Shown piece by piece: positions 51,173 through 63,591 of a stretch of 64,000 bases of DNA (within the stretch, counting starts at the first letter, position 1; the number at the start of each line of letters is the position of its first letter). The stretch is from the NCBI RefSeq assembly GCF_003594915.1, contig NZ_QZCS01000012.1:62001-126000 (forward strand). Direction: 5' to 3'. Source of the DNA: Enterobacter chuandaensis (lineage in GTDB: Bacteria; Pseudomonadota; Gammaproteobacteria; Enterobacterales; Enterobacteriaceae). The notes beneath the pieces are model-generated. The model had not been told where the DNA came from and did not search any database. It saw nothing but the letters and a program-made list of their open reading frames with translations. The translations under genes were made by a program, and so were the position numbers.

Positions 51173-52036
51173 ATGATCCGCAGTATGACCGCCTACGCCC
51201 GGCGTGAAATCAAGGGTAGCTGGGGTAGCGCTACCTGGGAAATGCGTTCGGTAAACCAGCGCTATCTGGAAACATATTTCCGTATGCCGGAACAGTTCCG
51301 CAGCCTTGAACCTGTGGTGCGCGAGCGTATCCGCACGCGTCTGACCCGCGGGAAAGTAGAATGCAACCTGCGCTTTGAGCCAGATGCCAGCGCGCAGGGC
51401 GAATTGATCCTCAACGAAAAGCTGGCGAAACAGCTCGTGAATGCGGCGAACTGGGTCAAAATGCAGAGTGATGAAGGCGAAATCAACCCGGTTGATATTC
51501 TGCGCTGGCCTGGCGTCATGGCCGCCGGTGAACAGGATCTGGATGCCATTGCGGCAGAAATCCTGGCAGCCCTCGACGGCACGCTGGACGACTTTATCGT
51601 TGCTCGTGAAACCGAAGGCCAGGCGCTGAAAGCGATGATTGAGCAGCGTCTTGAAGGCGTGAGCACCGAAGTAGCCAAAGTCCGCACCCATATGCCAGAA
51701 GTATTGCAATGGCAGCGCGAGCGCCTGGTCGCAAAGCTGGAAGAAGCAGAAGTTCAGCTGGAAAACACTCGTCTGGAACAAGAGCTGGTGCTGATGGCGC
51801 AGCGTATTGACGTCGCCGAAGAGCTGGATCGTCTGGAAGCGCACGTGAAAGAAACCTACAACATCCTGAAGAAGAAGGAAGCGGTAGGCCGCCGTCTGGA
51901 CTTTATGATGCAGGAGTTCAACCGCGAGTCGAATACCCTGGCGTCTAAGTCTATCAATGCTGAAGTGACCAACTCAGCGATTGAACTCAAGGTTCTGATT
52001 GAGCAGATGCGCGAGCAGATCCAGAACATCGAGTAA
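51173..52036 (+). CDS. yicC: YicC-family endoribonuclease
   Basis: 287 residues, equal to E. coli YicC, a conserved hexameric endoribonuclease reported to promote decay of the small RNA RyhB. Domains YicC_N (1-155; begins MIRSMTAYARRE) and DUF1732 (about 205-287; KKKEAVGRRLDFMMQEFNRE is the signature, in part). I chose ATG 51173 with GGGAA 5 bases before; ATG 51167 would add two residues. Divergent from rph. A GGGTGGC/GCCACCC hairpin follows the stop at 52045-52068. Confidence 0.96.
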   Translation: MIRSMTAYARREIKGSWGSATWEMRSVNQRYLETYFRMPEQFRSLEPVVRERIRTRLTRGKVECNLRFEPDASAQGELILNEKLAKQLVNAANWVKMQSDEGEINPVDILRWPGVMAAGEQDLDAIAAEILAALDGTLDDFIVARETEGQALKAMIEQRLEGVSTEVAKVRTHMPEVLQWQRERLVAKLEEAEVQLENTRLEQELVLMAQRIDVAEELDRLEAHVKETYNILKKKEAVGRRLDFMMQEFNRESNTLASKSINAEVTNSAIELKVLIEQMREQIQNIE

Positions 52037-52044
52037 TGTCATTT

Positions 52045-52068
52045 GGGTGGCGTCGGCTGGGGCCACCC
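52045..52068 (+). terminator. Terminator-like hairpin after yicC
   Basis: Perfect seven-base stem GGGTGGC/GCCACCC with a ten-base loop, followed by a T-rich but interrupted stretch. The remaining 170 bases up to yicG hold no gene; E. coli K-12 has dinD here. Confidence 0.6.
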
Positions 52069-52241
52069 ATTACTATTTCTAATCCTTCCTTTATCTTGTT
52101 TTGTTTCTTTACCGCCAACCATCAGTACCATTACCTGTAAATTGATAAAAATTTATAGGGCAAAGTAGCTCACCTTAGAAAATCTCAATCGTGATCTTGC
52201 GCACAAATCGCTAACCTTCCCGCGTTCACACCGGAGGGTAT

Positions 52242-54598
<2,357 letters not shown>

Positions 54599-54695
54599 TC
54601 ACCTTGCGAGGCGCTATCCAGCATTAATTTTTATTGCTGCAAACCGCAGGTAAAACCTGAAAACGGTACGCAAAATTCAATAATCCAGGGGAAAA

Positions 54696-54720
54696 AGTGT
54701 GACAAAGGCTACGTCACACT
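54696..54720. promoter_or_regulatory. Inverted repeat upstream of gmk
   Basis: AGTGTGAC-9 bases-GTCACACT, a perfect eight-base inverted repeat just upstream of a TATAAT box (54732-54737). Its half-sites resemble those of CRP but the spacing is 11 instead of 6, so a CRP site is unlikely. Confidence 0.5.
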
Positions 54721-54731
54721 GCGCCGACGTG

Positions 54732-54737
54732 TATAAT
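54732..54737 (+). promoter_or_regulatory. -10 box of the gmk promoter
   Basis: Consensus TATAAT preceded by GTG, 47 bases before the gmk start; no good -35 at 16-18 bases, so an activator bound to the adjacent inverted repeat is possible. Confidence 0.6.
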
Positions 54738-54765
54738 AAGCCCGTATGTAGGACTTCTTCGCTAA

Positions 54766-55407
<642 letters not shown>

Positions 55408-55461
55408 ACCCACTTTCAGTATCATGCCCAGTCATTTCTTCACCTGTGGAGCATTTTAAGT

Positions 55462-55737
55462 ATGGCACGCGTAACTGTTCAGGACGCTGTAGAGAAAATT
55501 GGTAACCGTTTTGACCTGGTGCTGGTCGCCGCGCGTCGCGCTCGTCAGATGCAGGTAGGCGGTAAAGATCCGCTGGTACCGGAAGAAAACGATAAAACCA
55601 CCGTTATTGCACTTCGCGAAATCGAAGAAGGTCTGATCAACAACCAGATCCTCGACGTACGTGAGCGCCAGGAGCAGCAAGAGCAGGAAGCCGCAGAACT
55701 GCAGGCCGTAACCGCCATTGCTGAAGGTCGTCGTTAA
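55462..55737 (+). CDS. rpoZ: RNA polymerase omega subunit
   Basis: 91-residue omega subunit, equal to E. coli, with [17 protein letters not shown] and RARQMQVGG; helps beta' folding and forms part of one ppGpp site. It heads rpoZ-spoT-trmH-recG, so the ppGpp sensor subunit and the ppGpp enzyme are made together. Confidence 0.98.
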
Positions 55738-55756
55738 TTAAACCTGCGGGTCGCCC

Positions 55757-57871
55757 TTGTATCTGTTTGAAAGCCTGAATCAACTGATTCAAACCTACCT
55801 GCCTGAAGACCAGATTAAGCGTCTTCAGCAGGCGTATCTCGTTGCACGTGACGCTCACGAGGGCCAGACACGTTCAAGCGGTGAACCCTACATCACGCAC
55901 CCGGTTGCGGTAGCCTGTATTCTGGCCGAGATGAAACTCGACTACGAAACGCTGATGGCCGCCCTGCTGCACGACGTGATCGAAGATACCCCTGCCACCT
56001 ACCAGGATATGGAACAGCTGTTTGGCAAAAGCGTTGCCGAGCTGGTGGAAGGGGTCTCTAAGCTTGATAAGCTGAAATTCCGCGACAAGAAAGAGGCGCA
56101 AGCCGAAAACTTCCGCAAGATGATTATGGCGATGGTGCAGGATATCCGCGTCATTCTCATCAAACTCGCTGACCGTACTCACAACATGCGCACGCTGGGC
56201 TCACTTCGCCCGGATAAACGTCGCCGCATTGCCCGTGAAACCCTCGAAATTTACAGTCCGCTGGCGCACCGTTTAGGTATCCACCACATCAAAACCGAGC
56301 TGGAAGAGCTGGGCTTTGAAGCGTTGTACCCAAACCGCTATCGCGTGATTAAAGAGGTGGTGAAAGCCGCACGCGGTAACCGTAAAGAGATGATTCAAAA
56401 GATCCTCTCTGAAATTGAAGGGCGTTTGCAGGAAGCGGGAATTCCGTGCCGTGTCAGCGGTCGCGAAAAACATCTTTACTCCATCTACTGCAAAATGGTG
56501 CTCAAAGAGCAGCGTTTTCACTCGATCATGGATATTTACGCGTTCCGCGTTATCGTCCACGACTCGGACACCTGCTACCGCGTACTGGGGCAGATGCACA
56601 GCCTCTACAAACCGCGTCCGGGGCGCATGAAAGATTACATAGCCATTCCAAAAGCGAACGGCTATCAATCATTGCATACCTCGATGATCGGTCCGCACGG
56701 CGTGCCTGTTGAAGTGCAGATCCGCACCGAAGACATGGACCAGATGGCAGAGATGGGTGTAGCCGCACACTGGGCGTATAAAGAGCACGGTGGCGAAAGC
56801 AGCACGACCGCACAAATCCGCGCCCAGCGCTGGATGCAAAGCCTGCTGGAACTTCAGCAGAGTGCGGGTAGCTCGTTCGAATTTATCGAGAGCGTTAAAT
56901 CCGATCTCTTCCCGGATGAGATTTACGTTTTCACCCCAGAAGGTCGCATTGTCGAACTGCCTGCGGGCGCAACGCCGGTCGACTTCGCTTACGCCGTGCA
57001 TACCGATATCGGGCACGCCTGCGTGGGCGCGCGCGTCGACAGACAGCCTTACCCGCTGTCTCAGCCGCTCTCCAGCGGCCAGACGGTCGAAATTATTACC
57101 GCGCCGGGCGCACGTCCGAACGCGGCCTGGCTGAACTTTGTCGTGAGCTCCAAAGCGCGCGCAAAAATTCGTCAGCTGTTGAAAAACCTCAAGCGTGATG
57201 ATTCCGTCAGTCTGGGGCGTCGTCTGCTCAACCACGCGTTGGGCGGCAGCCGTAAACTGGCTGAGATCCCACCGGAGCATATTCAGCGTGAACTCGACCG
57301 TATGAAGCTGACGTCTCTGGACGATCTGCTGGCGGAAATTGGTCTGGGTAACGCGATGAGCGTCGTGGTAGCGAAAAACCTGCAGCAGGGCGAAGCGACG
57401 CCTTCGGCTCCTGGTGCATCCGGCCATGCCCATCTGCCGATCAAAGGCGCGGACGGGGTGCTGATCACCTTCGCAAAATGTTGCCGTCCAATTCCTGGCG
57501 ACCCGATTATTGCGCACGTCAGCCCGGGCAAAGGGCTGGTTATCCACCATGAATCCTGTCGTAACATTCGCGGCTACCAGAAAGAAGCCGAGAAGTTTAT
57601 GGCAGTCGAGTGGGATAAAGAGACGGCGCAGGAATTTATCACCGAAATTAAGGTGGATATGTTCAACCACCAGGGTGCACTGGCGAACCTGACGGCAGCC
57701 ATCAACACGGCTTCTTCCAACATTCAGAGCCTGAACACGGAAGAAAAAGATGGTCGCGTCTATAGCGCCTTTATTCGTCTGACCGCCCGCGACCGCGTGC
57801 ATCTGGCGAATATTATGCGCAAAATCCGCGTCATGCCGGACGTGATTAAAGTCACCCGAAACCGAAACTAG
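55757..57871 (+). CDS. spoT: Bifunctional (p)ppGpp synthase/hydrolase SpoT
   Basis: Controls (p)ppGpp in response to starvation other than for amino acids. 704 residues (E. coli 702). HD hydrolase domain (about 20-200) with His72-Asp73 in LLHDVIEDTPA and LADRTHNMRTL; synthetase domain (about 235-350); TGS (about 386-447); zinc-finger/CC domain with AKCCRPIPGD; C-terminal ACT. The start is a TTG at 55757, as in E. coli, 19 bases after rpoZ. A small insertion region around 550-558 (TPSAPGASG) accounts for part of the length difference. Confidence 0.98.
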   Translation: MYLFESLNQLIQTYLPEDQIKRLQQAYLVARDAHEGQTRSSGEPYITHPVAVACILAEMKLDYETLMAALLHDVIEDTPATYQDMEQLFGKSVAELVEGVSKLDKLKFRDKKEAQAENFRKMIMAMVQDIRVILIKLADRTHNMRTLGSLRPDKRRRIARETLEIYSPLAHRLGIHHIKTELEELGFEALYPNRYRVIKEVVKAARGNRKEMIQKILSEIEGRLQEAGIPCRVSGREKHLYSIYCKMVLKEQRFHSIMDIYAFRVIVHDSDTCYRVLGQMHSLYKPRPGRMKDYIAIPKANGYQSLHTSMIGPHGVPVEVQIRTEDMDQMAEMGVAAHWAYKEHGGESSTTAQIRAQRWMQSLLELQQSAGSSFEFIESVKSDLFPDEIYVFTPEGRIVELPAGATPVDFAYAVHTDIGHACVGARVDRQPYPLSQPLSSGQTVEIITAPGARPNAAWLNFVVSSKARAKIRQLLKNLKRDDSVSLGRRLLNHALGGSRKLAEIPPEHIQRELDRMKLTSLDDLLAEIGLGNAMSVVVAKNLQQGEATPSAPGASGHAHLPIKGADGVLITFAKCCRPIPGDPIIAHVSPGKGLVIHHESCRNIRGYQKEAEKFMAVEWDKETAQEFITEIKVDMFNHQGALANLTAAINTASSNIQSLNTEEKDGRVYSAFIRLTARDRVHLANIMRKIRVMPDVIKVTRNRN

Positions 57872-57875
57872 GTTT

Positions 57876-58565
57876 ATGAATTCACAACGTTATGCCCGTA
57901 TCTGCGAAATGCTCGCCAGGCGACAGCCTGACCTGACGGTCTGCATGGAGCAGGTGCATAAACCTCATAACGTCTCTGCCATCGTCCGTACCGCAGATGC
58001 CGTCGGTGTGCATGAAGTGCACGCCGTCTGGCCGGGTCACCGGATGCGAACCATGGTCTCTGCGGCTGCGGGAAGTAACAGCTGGGTGTCCGTCAAATCT
58101 CACCAGACGATTGGCGATGCCGTAACGCACCTGAAAGGGCGCGGGATGCAGATCCTGGCGACAAACCTGTCCGCAAAAGCCGTAGATTTCCGCGAGATCG
58201 ACTATACCCGCCCGACCTGCATTTTGATGGGTCAGGAGAAAACCGGGATCTCCCAGGAAGCGCTGGATCTGGCGGATCGGGACATCATCATTCCGATGAT
58301 CGGCATGGTTCAGTCCCTTAACGTCTCCGTGGCGTCCGCGCTCATTCTCTATGAAGCGCAGCGCCAGCGTCAGAATGCCGGGATGTACGAGCGCAGCAAC
58401 AGTATGCTCCCGGAAGAAGAACAGCAGCGCCTGCTGTTTGAAGGAGGCTATCCGGTGCTGGCACGCGTTGCGAAGCAGAAAAAATTGCCTTACCCCCACG
58501 TCAACGCGCAGGGCGAGATTGAAGCCGATGCCGAGTGGTGGGCCACCATGCAGTACGCCGGGTAA
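57876..58565 (+). CDS. trmH: tRNA (guanosine-18-2'-O)-methyltransferase TrmH
   Basis: SPOUT methyltransferase for G18 in the D-loop. 229 residues, equal to E. coli. Motif 1 NVSAIVRTADAVG (about 30-42) with catalytic Arg, motif 2 LMGQEKTGIS (about 112-121), motif 3 MIGMVQSLNVSVASALILYE (about 139-158). Four bases after spoT and 3 before recG. Confidence 0.98.
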   Translation: MNSQRYARICEMLARRQPDLTVCMEQVHKPHNVSAIVRTADAVGVHEVHAVWPGHRMRTMVSAAAGSNSWVSVKSHQTIGDAVTHLKGRGMQILATNLSAKAVDFREIDYTRPTCILMGQEKTGISQEALDLADRDIIIPMIGMVQSLNVSVASALILYEAQRQRQNAGMYERSNSMLPEEEQQRLLFEGGYPVLARVAKQKKLPYPHVNAQGEIEADAEWWATMQYAG

Positions 58566-58568
58566 CCG

Positions 58569-60650
58569 ATGAAAGGCCGCCTGCTGGATGCTATCCCGCT
58601 CAACAGCCTGACGGGCGTGGGCGCGGCGCAAAGCAATAAGCTGGCAAAAATTGGTCTGCACACCGTGCAGGATCTCCTGCTTCACCTCCCCCTGCGTTAC
58701 GAAGACCGCACTCAGCTCTACAAGATTGGCGATCTTCTTCCCGCCATTTACGCCACCGTTGAGGGCGAAGTCCTGAACTGCAACATCACTTTCGGCGGCC
58801 GCCGGATGATGACCTGTCAGATCAGCGACGGCACCGGCATCCTCACCATGCGTTTCTTCAACTTCAGCGCGGCGATGAAAAACAGCCTGGCGACAGGCCG
58901 CAGAGTGCTGGCCTATGGCGAAGCCAAACGCGGGAAATACGGCGCGGAGATGATCCACCCGGAATACCGCGTACAGGGCGATCTCAGCACGCCGGAGCTG
59001 CAGGAGACGCTCACGCCGGTTTACCCGACGACCGAAGGCATCAAGCAGGCGACGCTGCGTAAGCTCACCGATCAGGCGCTGGAACTGCTCGATACCTGCG
59101 CCATTGCCGAGCTGCTGCCGCCAGAACTGGCGCAGGGTATGATGAGCCTGCCCGAGGCGCTGCGTACCCTGCATCGCCCGCCGCCCACGCTTCAGCTCAG
59201 CGATTTAGAAAGCGGTCAACACCCCGCCCAACGGCGTCTTATCCTTGAGGAATTACTGGCGCATAACCTGAGCATGCTGGCGCTTCGCGCTGGCGCACAG
59301 CGTTTCCACGCCCAGCCATTAAGCCCGCGTGATGAGCTCAAAGATAAGCTGCTGGCCTCGCTGCCGTTTAAGCCCACCGGCGCGCAGGCGCGCGTCACCG
59401 CCGAAATCGAACGCGATATGGCACTCGACGTGCCGATGATGCGCCTGGTGCAGGGCGACGTCGGGTCCGGTAAAACGCTGGTTGCCGCCCTGGCGGCCCT
59501 GCGCGCGATTGCCCACGGCAAACAGGTCGCGCTGATGGCGCCGACCGAGCTGCTGGCCGAGCAGCATGCCAATAATTTCCGCGCCTGGTTCGCACCGCTC
59601 GGGATTGAGGTGGGCTGGCTTGCCGGGAAGCAAAAAGGCAAAGCGCGTCTTGCGCAGCAGGAGGCCATCGCCAGCGGTCAGGTACAGATGATTGTCGGCA
59701 CGCACGCCATCTTCCAGGAGCAGGTGCAATTTAACGGCCTTGCATTGGTGATTATCGACGAACAGCACCGCTTCGGTGTGCATCAGCGTCTGGCGCTGTG
59801 GGAAAAAGGGCTGCAGCAGGGCTTCCACCCGCATCAGCTGATCATGACCGCCACGCCGATCCCACGTACCCTGGCGATGACCGCCTACGCCGATCTGGAT
59901 ACCTCCACCATCGACGAACTGCCTCCAGGCCGAACGCCGGTGACGACGGTCGCCATACCGGATACGCGCCGCAGCGACATCATTGACCGCGTGCGCAACG
60001 CCTGCACCCATGAAGGGCGCCAGGCCTACTGGGTCTGTACCCTGATTGAAGAGTCTGAGCTGCTGGAAGCCCAGGCCGCCGAAGCCACGTGGGAAGAGCT
60101 CAAGCTGGCGCTGCCCGAGCTGAACGTTGGCCTGGTGCATGGCCGCATGAAGCCTGCCGAGAAGCAGGCGGTGATGCAGTCCTTCAAACAGGGAGATCTG
60201 CATTTGCTGGTCGCGACGACGGTCATCGAAGTGGGTGTAGACGTCCCGAATTCCAGCCTGATGATCATCGAAAACCCGGAGCGTCTGGGGCTTGCCCAGC
60301 TTCACCAGCTGCGCGGGCGCGTTGGCCGCGGCGCGGTAGCGTCGCACTGCGTGCTGCTTTACAAAGCCCCGCTTTCAAAAACTGCCCAGATGCGGCTGCA
60401 GGTGCTGCGCGACAGCAACGACGGCTTTGTGATTGCGCAAAAGGACCTGGAGATACGCGGACCGGGCGAGCTGCTGGGCACGCGCCAGACGGGGAACGCG
60501 GAATTCAAAGTGGCAGATTTGCTGCGCGATCAGGCCATGATCCCCGAAGTTCAGCGCCTTGCACGCCATATTCATGAACGCTACCCCGAACAGGCGGCAG
60601 CGTTAATTGAGCGCTGGATGCCGGAAACCGAACGGTATTCCAACGCCTGA
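58569..60650 (+). CDS. recG: ATP-dependent DNA helicase RecG
   Basis: Branch-migration helicase that reverses stalled forks and processes Holliday junctions. 693 residues, equal to E. coli. N-terminal wedge/OB domain (about 50-145), Walker A GDVGSGKT (about 296-303), DEQH box (about 397-400), TATPIPRTL, and the late RGRVGRG motif VI. Last gene of rpoZ-spoT-trmH-recG; convergent with gltS, 2 bases between stops. Confidence 0.98.
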   Translation: MKGRLLDAIPLNSLTGVGAAQSNKLAKIGLHTVQDLLLHLPLRYEDRTQLYKIGDLLPAIYATVEGEVLNCNITFGGRRMMTCQISDGTGILTMRFFNFSAAMKNSLATGRRVLAYGEAKRGKYGAEMIHPEYRVQGDLSTPELQETLTPVYPTTEGIKQATLRKLTDQALELLDTCAIAELLPPELAQGMMSLPEALRTLHRPPPTLQLSDLESGQHPAQRRLILEELLAHNLSMLALRAGAQRFHAQPLSPRDELKDKLLASLPFKPTGAQARVTAEIERDMALDVPMMRLVQGDVGSGKTLVAALAALRAIAHGKQVALMAPTELLAEQHANNFRAWFAPLGIEVGWLAGKQKGKARLAQQEAIASGQVQMIVGTHAIFQEQVQFNGLALVIIDEQHRFGVHQRLALWEKGLQQGFHPHQLIMTATPIPRTLAMTAYADLDTSTIDELPPGRTPVTTVAIPDTRRSDIIDRVRNACTHEGRQAYWVCTLIEESELLEAQAAEATWEELKLALPELNVGLVHGRMKPAEKQAVMQSFKQGDLHLLVATTVIEVGVDVPNSSLMIIENPERLGLAQLHQLRGRVGRGAVASHCVLLYKAPLSKTAQMRLQVLRDSNDGFVIAQKDLEIRGPGELLGTRQTGNAEFKVADLLRDQAMIPEVQRLARHIHERYPEQAAALIERWMPETERYSNA

Positions 60651-60652
60651 TC

Positions 60653-61855
60653 TCAGGCAAACATCGGCAACATCAGGTACAGCTTGATCACCAGCGCGTT
60701 GACGATATCAATAAAGAACGCCCCGACCATCGGGACCACCAGAAACGCCATGTGCGATGGCCCGAACCGTTCGGTGATCGCCTGCATGTTGGCGATAGCC
60801 GTTGGGGTAGCCCCCAGACCAAACCCGCAGTGACCGGCCGCCAGTACCGCCGCATCGTAGTTTTTCCCCATCATGCGCCAGGTCACGAACATGGCGTACA
60901 GCGCCATAAACAGCGCTTGCACCGCCAGAATCGCTACCATCGGCAGCGCCAGCGAGGCCAGCTCCCACAGTTTCAGGCTCATCAGCGCCATCGCCAGGAA
61001 CAGCGACAGGCAGACGTTACCGAGCACCGATACCGCACGGTCAAACACACGGTAGAAGCCCATCAGCGCCAGACCGTTGCTCAGGATCACCCCGATAAAC
61101 AGCACGCAGACAAAGGTCGGCAGTTCAAACGCGGTACCCGCCAGCCATTGCGCAACCACTTTGCCTACGGTCAGGCAGATGGCAATCATCGCGATGGTTT
61201 CAATCATCACCAGTGAGGTGATGCTGCGGCCAACGTCGGGCTTTTCGAACGCAGTCGGCACCATTTCATCGTCGGGCCTGCCGTTCGGCGTGGTGGAGTG
61301 CTTCACCAGATAACGCGCTACCGGGCCGCCAATCAGGCCGCCCAGCACCAGGCCAAAGGTGGCGCAGGCCATCGCCACTTCCGTCGCGTTTTCAAAACCG
61401 TAGCGTTCGATGAACAGCTTGCTCCACGCCGCGCCGGTCCCGTGACCGCCCGAAAGGGTAATTGACCCCGCCAGCAGCCCCATCAGCGGATCCAGCCCCA
61501 GCAGCGTTGCCATGCCGATGCCAATTGCGTTTTGCATCAGCAGCAGCCCCACCACCACAATCAGAAATACGCCGAGCACCTTACCGCCCGAGCGCAGGCT
61601 CGCCAGGTTGGCGTTCAGGCCGATGGTGGCAAAGAAAGCCAGCATCAGCGGGTCTTTCAGGGACATATCAAAATCAATTTCCCAGCCCATGCTTTTTTTC
61701 AGTATCAGCAGGGCCAGCGCCACCAGCAGACCGCCAGCGACAGGTTCAGGAATGGTGTACTTTTTCAGAAAGGAAACACTGTGAACCAGCTTGCGACCAA
61801 GCAGAAGAACCAGCGTTGCGGCAACAAGGGTCGACAACGTATCGAGATGAATCAT
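60653..61855 (-). CDS. gltS: Sodium/glutamate symporter GltS
   Basis: Na+-driven glutamate uptake, inner membrane, elevator-type. 400 residues (E. coli 401), ten or more hydrophobic segments in two inverted repeats, with the substrate re-entrant loops SGGHGTGAAW (about 134-143) and GHCGFGLGATPTAIAN (about 342-357). Alone on its transcript, divergent from xanP. Confidence 0.97.
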   Translation of the reverse strand: MIHLDTLSTLVAATLVLLLGRKLVHSVSFLKKYTIPEPVAGGLLVALALLILKKSMGWEIDFDMSLKDPLMLAFFATIGLNANLASLRSGGKVLGVFLIVVVGLLLMQNAIGIGMATLLGLDPLMGLLAGSITLSGGHGTGAAWSKLFIERYGFENATEVAMACATFGLVLGGLIGGPVARYLVKHSTTPNGRPDDEMVPTAFEKPDVGRSITSLVMIETIAMIAICLTVGKVVAQWLAGTAFELPTFVCVLFIGVILSNGLALMGFYRVFDRAVSVLGNVCLSLFLAMALMSLKLWELASLALPMVAILAVQALFMALYAMFVTWRMMGKNYDAAVLAAGHCGFGLGATPTAIANMQAITERFGPSHMAFLVVPMVGAFFIDIVNALVIKLYLMLPMFA

Positions 61856-62012
61856 AAAAGGCTCCTGTTATGCGCGTGTTCCATACACACGCGGCGTTAT
61901 CCTGGGCCGGGTTGCGCTCTTCATGAGCCCCCGGCGCAAAAAGTGTAATTTTTTTTTCCGATGGGTTGTAGAAAACCTGCTCACGGCGGCAGATTTTCTT
62001 GTCTTTTTTTGT

Positions 62013-62028
62013 TGGCAATCGTTTGCTT
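62013..62028. promoter_or_regulatory. PurR operator candidate upstream of xanP
   Basis: TGGCAATCGTTTGCTT fits the PurR consensus (ANGCAANCGNTTNCNT) at all fixed positions but the first. It lies 53 bases before the xanP start, overlapping where a promoter is expected. Confidence 0.6.
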
Positions 62029-62080
62029 TTACCAGATGGTCAGATAAAATGCCCGCTTTTCCACCGTGGGATTGCCGCCG

Positions 62081-63472
62081 ATGTCCGTTAACACCATAGA
62101 GTCGCCTGATGCGCAACCGATTGCGCAGAAGCAAAATAGCGAACTGATTTACCGCCTTGAAGACCGACCGCCGCTGCCGCAGACGCTTTTCGCCGCCTGC
62201 CAGCATCTTCTGGCAATGTTTGTTGCGGTGATCACCCCGGCGCTGCTGATTTGTCAGGCGCTCGGCTTACCGGCGCAGGATACGCAGCACATCATCAGCA
62301 TGTCCCTCTTTGCCTCCGGCGTGGCCTCCATTATTCAAATCAAAGCTTGGGGGCCGGTGGGGTCGGGGTTACTGTCGATTCAGGGCACCAGCTTTAACTT
62401 CGTGGCGCCACTGATCATGGGCGGCACAGCCCTGAAAACAGGCGGTGCGGATGTCCCAACCATGATGGCAGCACTGTTCGGCACCCTGATGCTGGCCAGC
62501 TGCACGGAGATGGTCATCTCCCGTATTCTGCACCTGGCTCGCCGCGTCATTACTCCGCTGGTTTCTGGCGTCGTCGTTATGATTATCGGCCTGTCGCTGA
62601 TTCAGGTGGGCCTCACCTCCATCGGCGGCGGCTATGCCGCAATGAGCGACCACACCTTCGGCGCGCCGAAAAACCTGCTGCTGGCGGGCGTGGTGCTGGC
62701 GATCATCATTCTGCTTAACCGCCAGCGTAACCCTTACCTGCGCGTGGCCTCGCTGGTGATCGCCATGGCGGCGGGTTATCTGCTGGCGTGGGCGCTGGGG
62801 ATGCTGCCTGAGAACACCGCGCCGACCAACAGCGCGCTGATCACCGTTCCCACACCGCTTTACTACGGTCTGGGCATTGACTGGGGCCTGCTCCTGCCGC
62901 TGATGCTGGTCTTTATGATTACTTCTCTGGAGACCATCGGTGATATCACCGCCACCTCTGACGTCTCCGAGCAGCCGGTGTCCGGCCCTCTGTACATGAA
63001 GCGTCTGAAAGGCGGCGTGCTGGCGAACGGCCTGAACTCGTTTGTCTCTGCGGTATTCAACACCTTCCCGAACTCCTGCTTCGGCCAGAACAACGGCGTG
63101 ATCCAGCTGACCGGCGTGGCCAGCCGCTACGTTGGTTTCGTGGTGGCGCTGATGCTGATTGTCCTCGGCCTGTTCCCGGCGGTGAGCGGCTTTGTGCAGC
63201 ACATTCCTGAGCCGGTACTGGGCGGCGCAACGCTGGTGATGTTCGGGACTATCGCGGCCTCCGGCGTGCGTATCGTCTCCCGCGAGCCGCTGAACCGCCG
63301 CGCGATCATGATTATCGCGCTGTCGCTGGCCGTCGGTCTGGGCGTATCCCAGCAGCCGCTGATCCTGCAGTTTGCGCCTGACTGGGTGAAAAACCTGCTC
63401 TCTTCCGGCATTGCCGCCGGCGGTATCACCGCTATCGTGCTTAACCTCGTTTTTCCGCCTGAGAAGAACTGA
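62081..63472 (+). CDS. xanP: Xanthine permease XanP
   Basis: Proton-driven high-affinity xanthine importer of the NAT/NCS2 family. 463 residues, equal to E. coli. About 14 hydrophobic segments; helix-1 His in ACQHLLAM (about 31), the [13 protein letters not shown] segment with the key Glu (about 272), and the signature [12 protein letters not shown] (about 327-338). I chose ATG 62081, which starts [13 protein letters not shown] as in E. coli; a GTG at 62066 is the longer option. A PurR-type site lies upstream. Confidence 0.97.
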   Translation: MSVNTIESPDAQPIAQKQNSELIYRLEDRPPLPQTLFAACQHLLAMFVAVITPALLICQALGLPAQDTQHIISMSLFASGVASIIQIKAWGPVGSGLLSIQGTSFNFVAPLIMGGTALKTGGADVPTMMAALFGTLMLASCTEMVISRILHLARRVITPLVSGVVVMIIGLSLIQVGLTSIGGGYAAMSDHTFGAPKNLLLAGVVLAIIILLNRQRNPYLRVASLVIAMAAGYLLAWALGMLPENTAPTNSALITVPTPLYYGLGIDWGLLLPLMLVFMITSLETIGDITATSDVSEQPVSGPLYMKRLKGGVLANGLNSFVSAVFNTFPNSCFGQNNGVIQLTGVASRYVGFVVALMLIVLGLFPAVSGFVQHIPEPVLGGATLVMFGTIAASGVRIVSREPLNRRAIMIIALSLAVGLGVSQQPLILQFAPDWVKNLLSSGIAAGGITAIVLNLVFPPEKN

Positions 63473-63478
63473 TCTCCC

Positions 63479-63507
63479 TCACGGCAGGCCATCAATGCCT
63501 GCCGTGA
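63479..63507 (+). terminator. Terminator-like hairpin after xanP
   Basis: Perfect 11-base stem TCACGGCAGGC/GCCTGCCGTGA with a seven-base loop, 6 bases after the xanP stop; T-rich tail is weak. Confidence 0.75.
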
Positions 63508-63591
63508 CATCTAATTACACCATTCCCGCCTTGAGCATTGCGCATAAATCGTGCATAACTCCCTTATGTTCGTTTTGCGGGATGGAAGACC

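Noticed and set aside
54698-54718. CRP site before gmk
   Set aside because: TGTGA and TCACA halves are present but separated by 11 bases instead of 6; kept only as an unassigned inverted repeat.
57882-59174. 430-codon open frame opposite trmH-recG
   Set aside because: Spans two conserved genes on the other strand; no ribosome site and unnatural composition.
60331-60352. ops-like CGGTAGCGT sequence
   Set aside because: It lies inside recG coding sequence (RGAVASH), far from any promoter or leader; chance match to the RfaH recruitment site.
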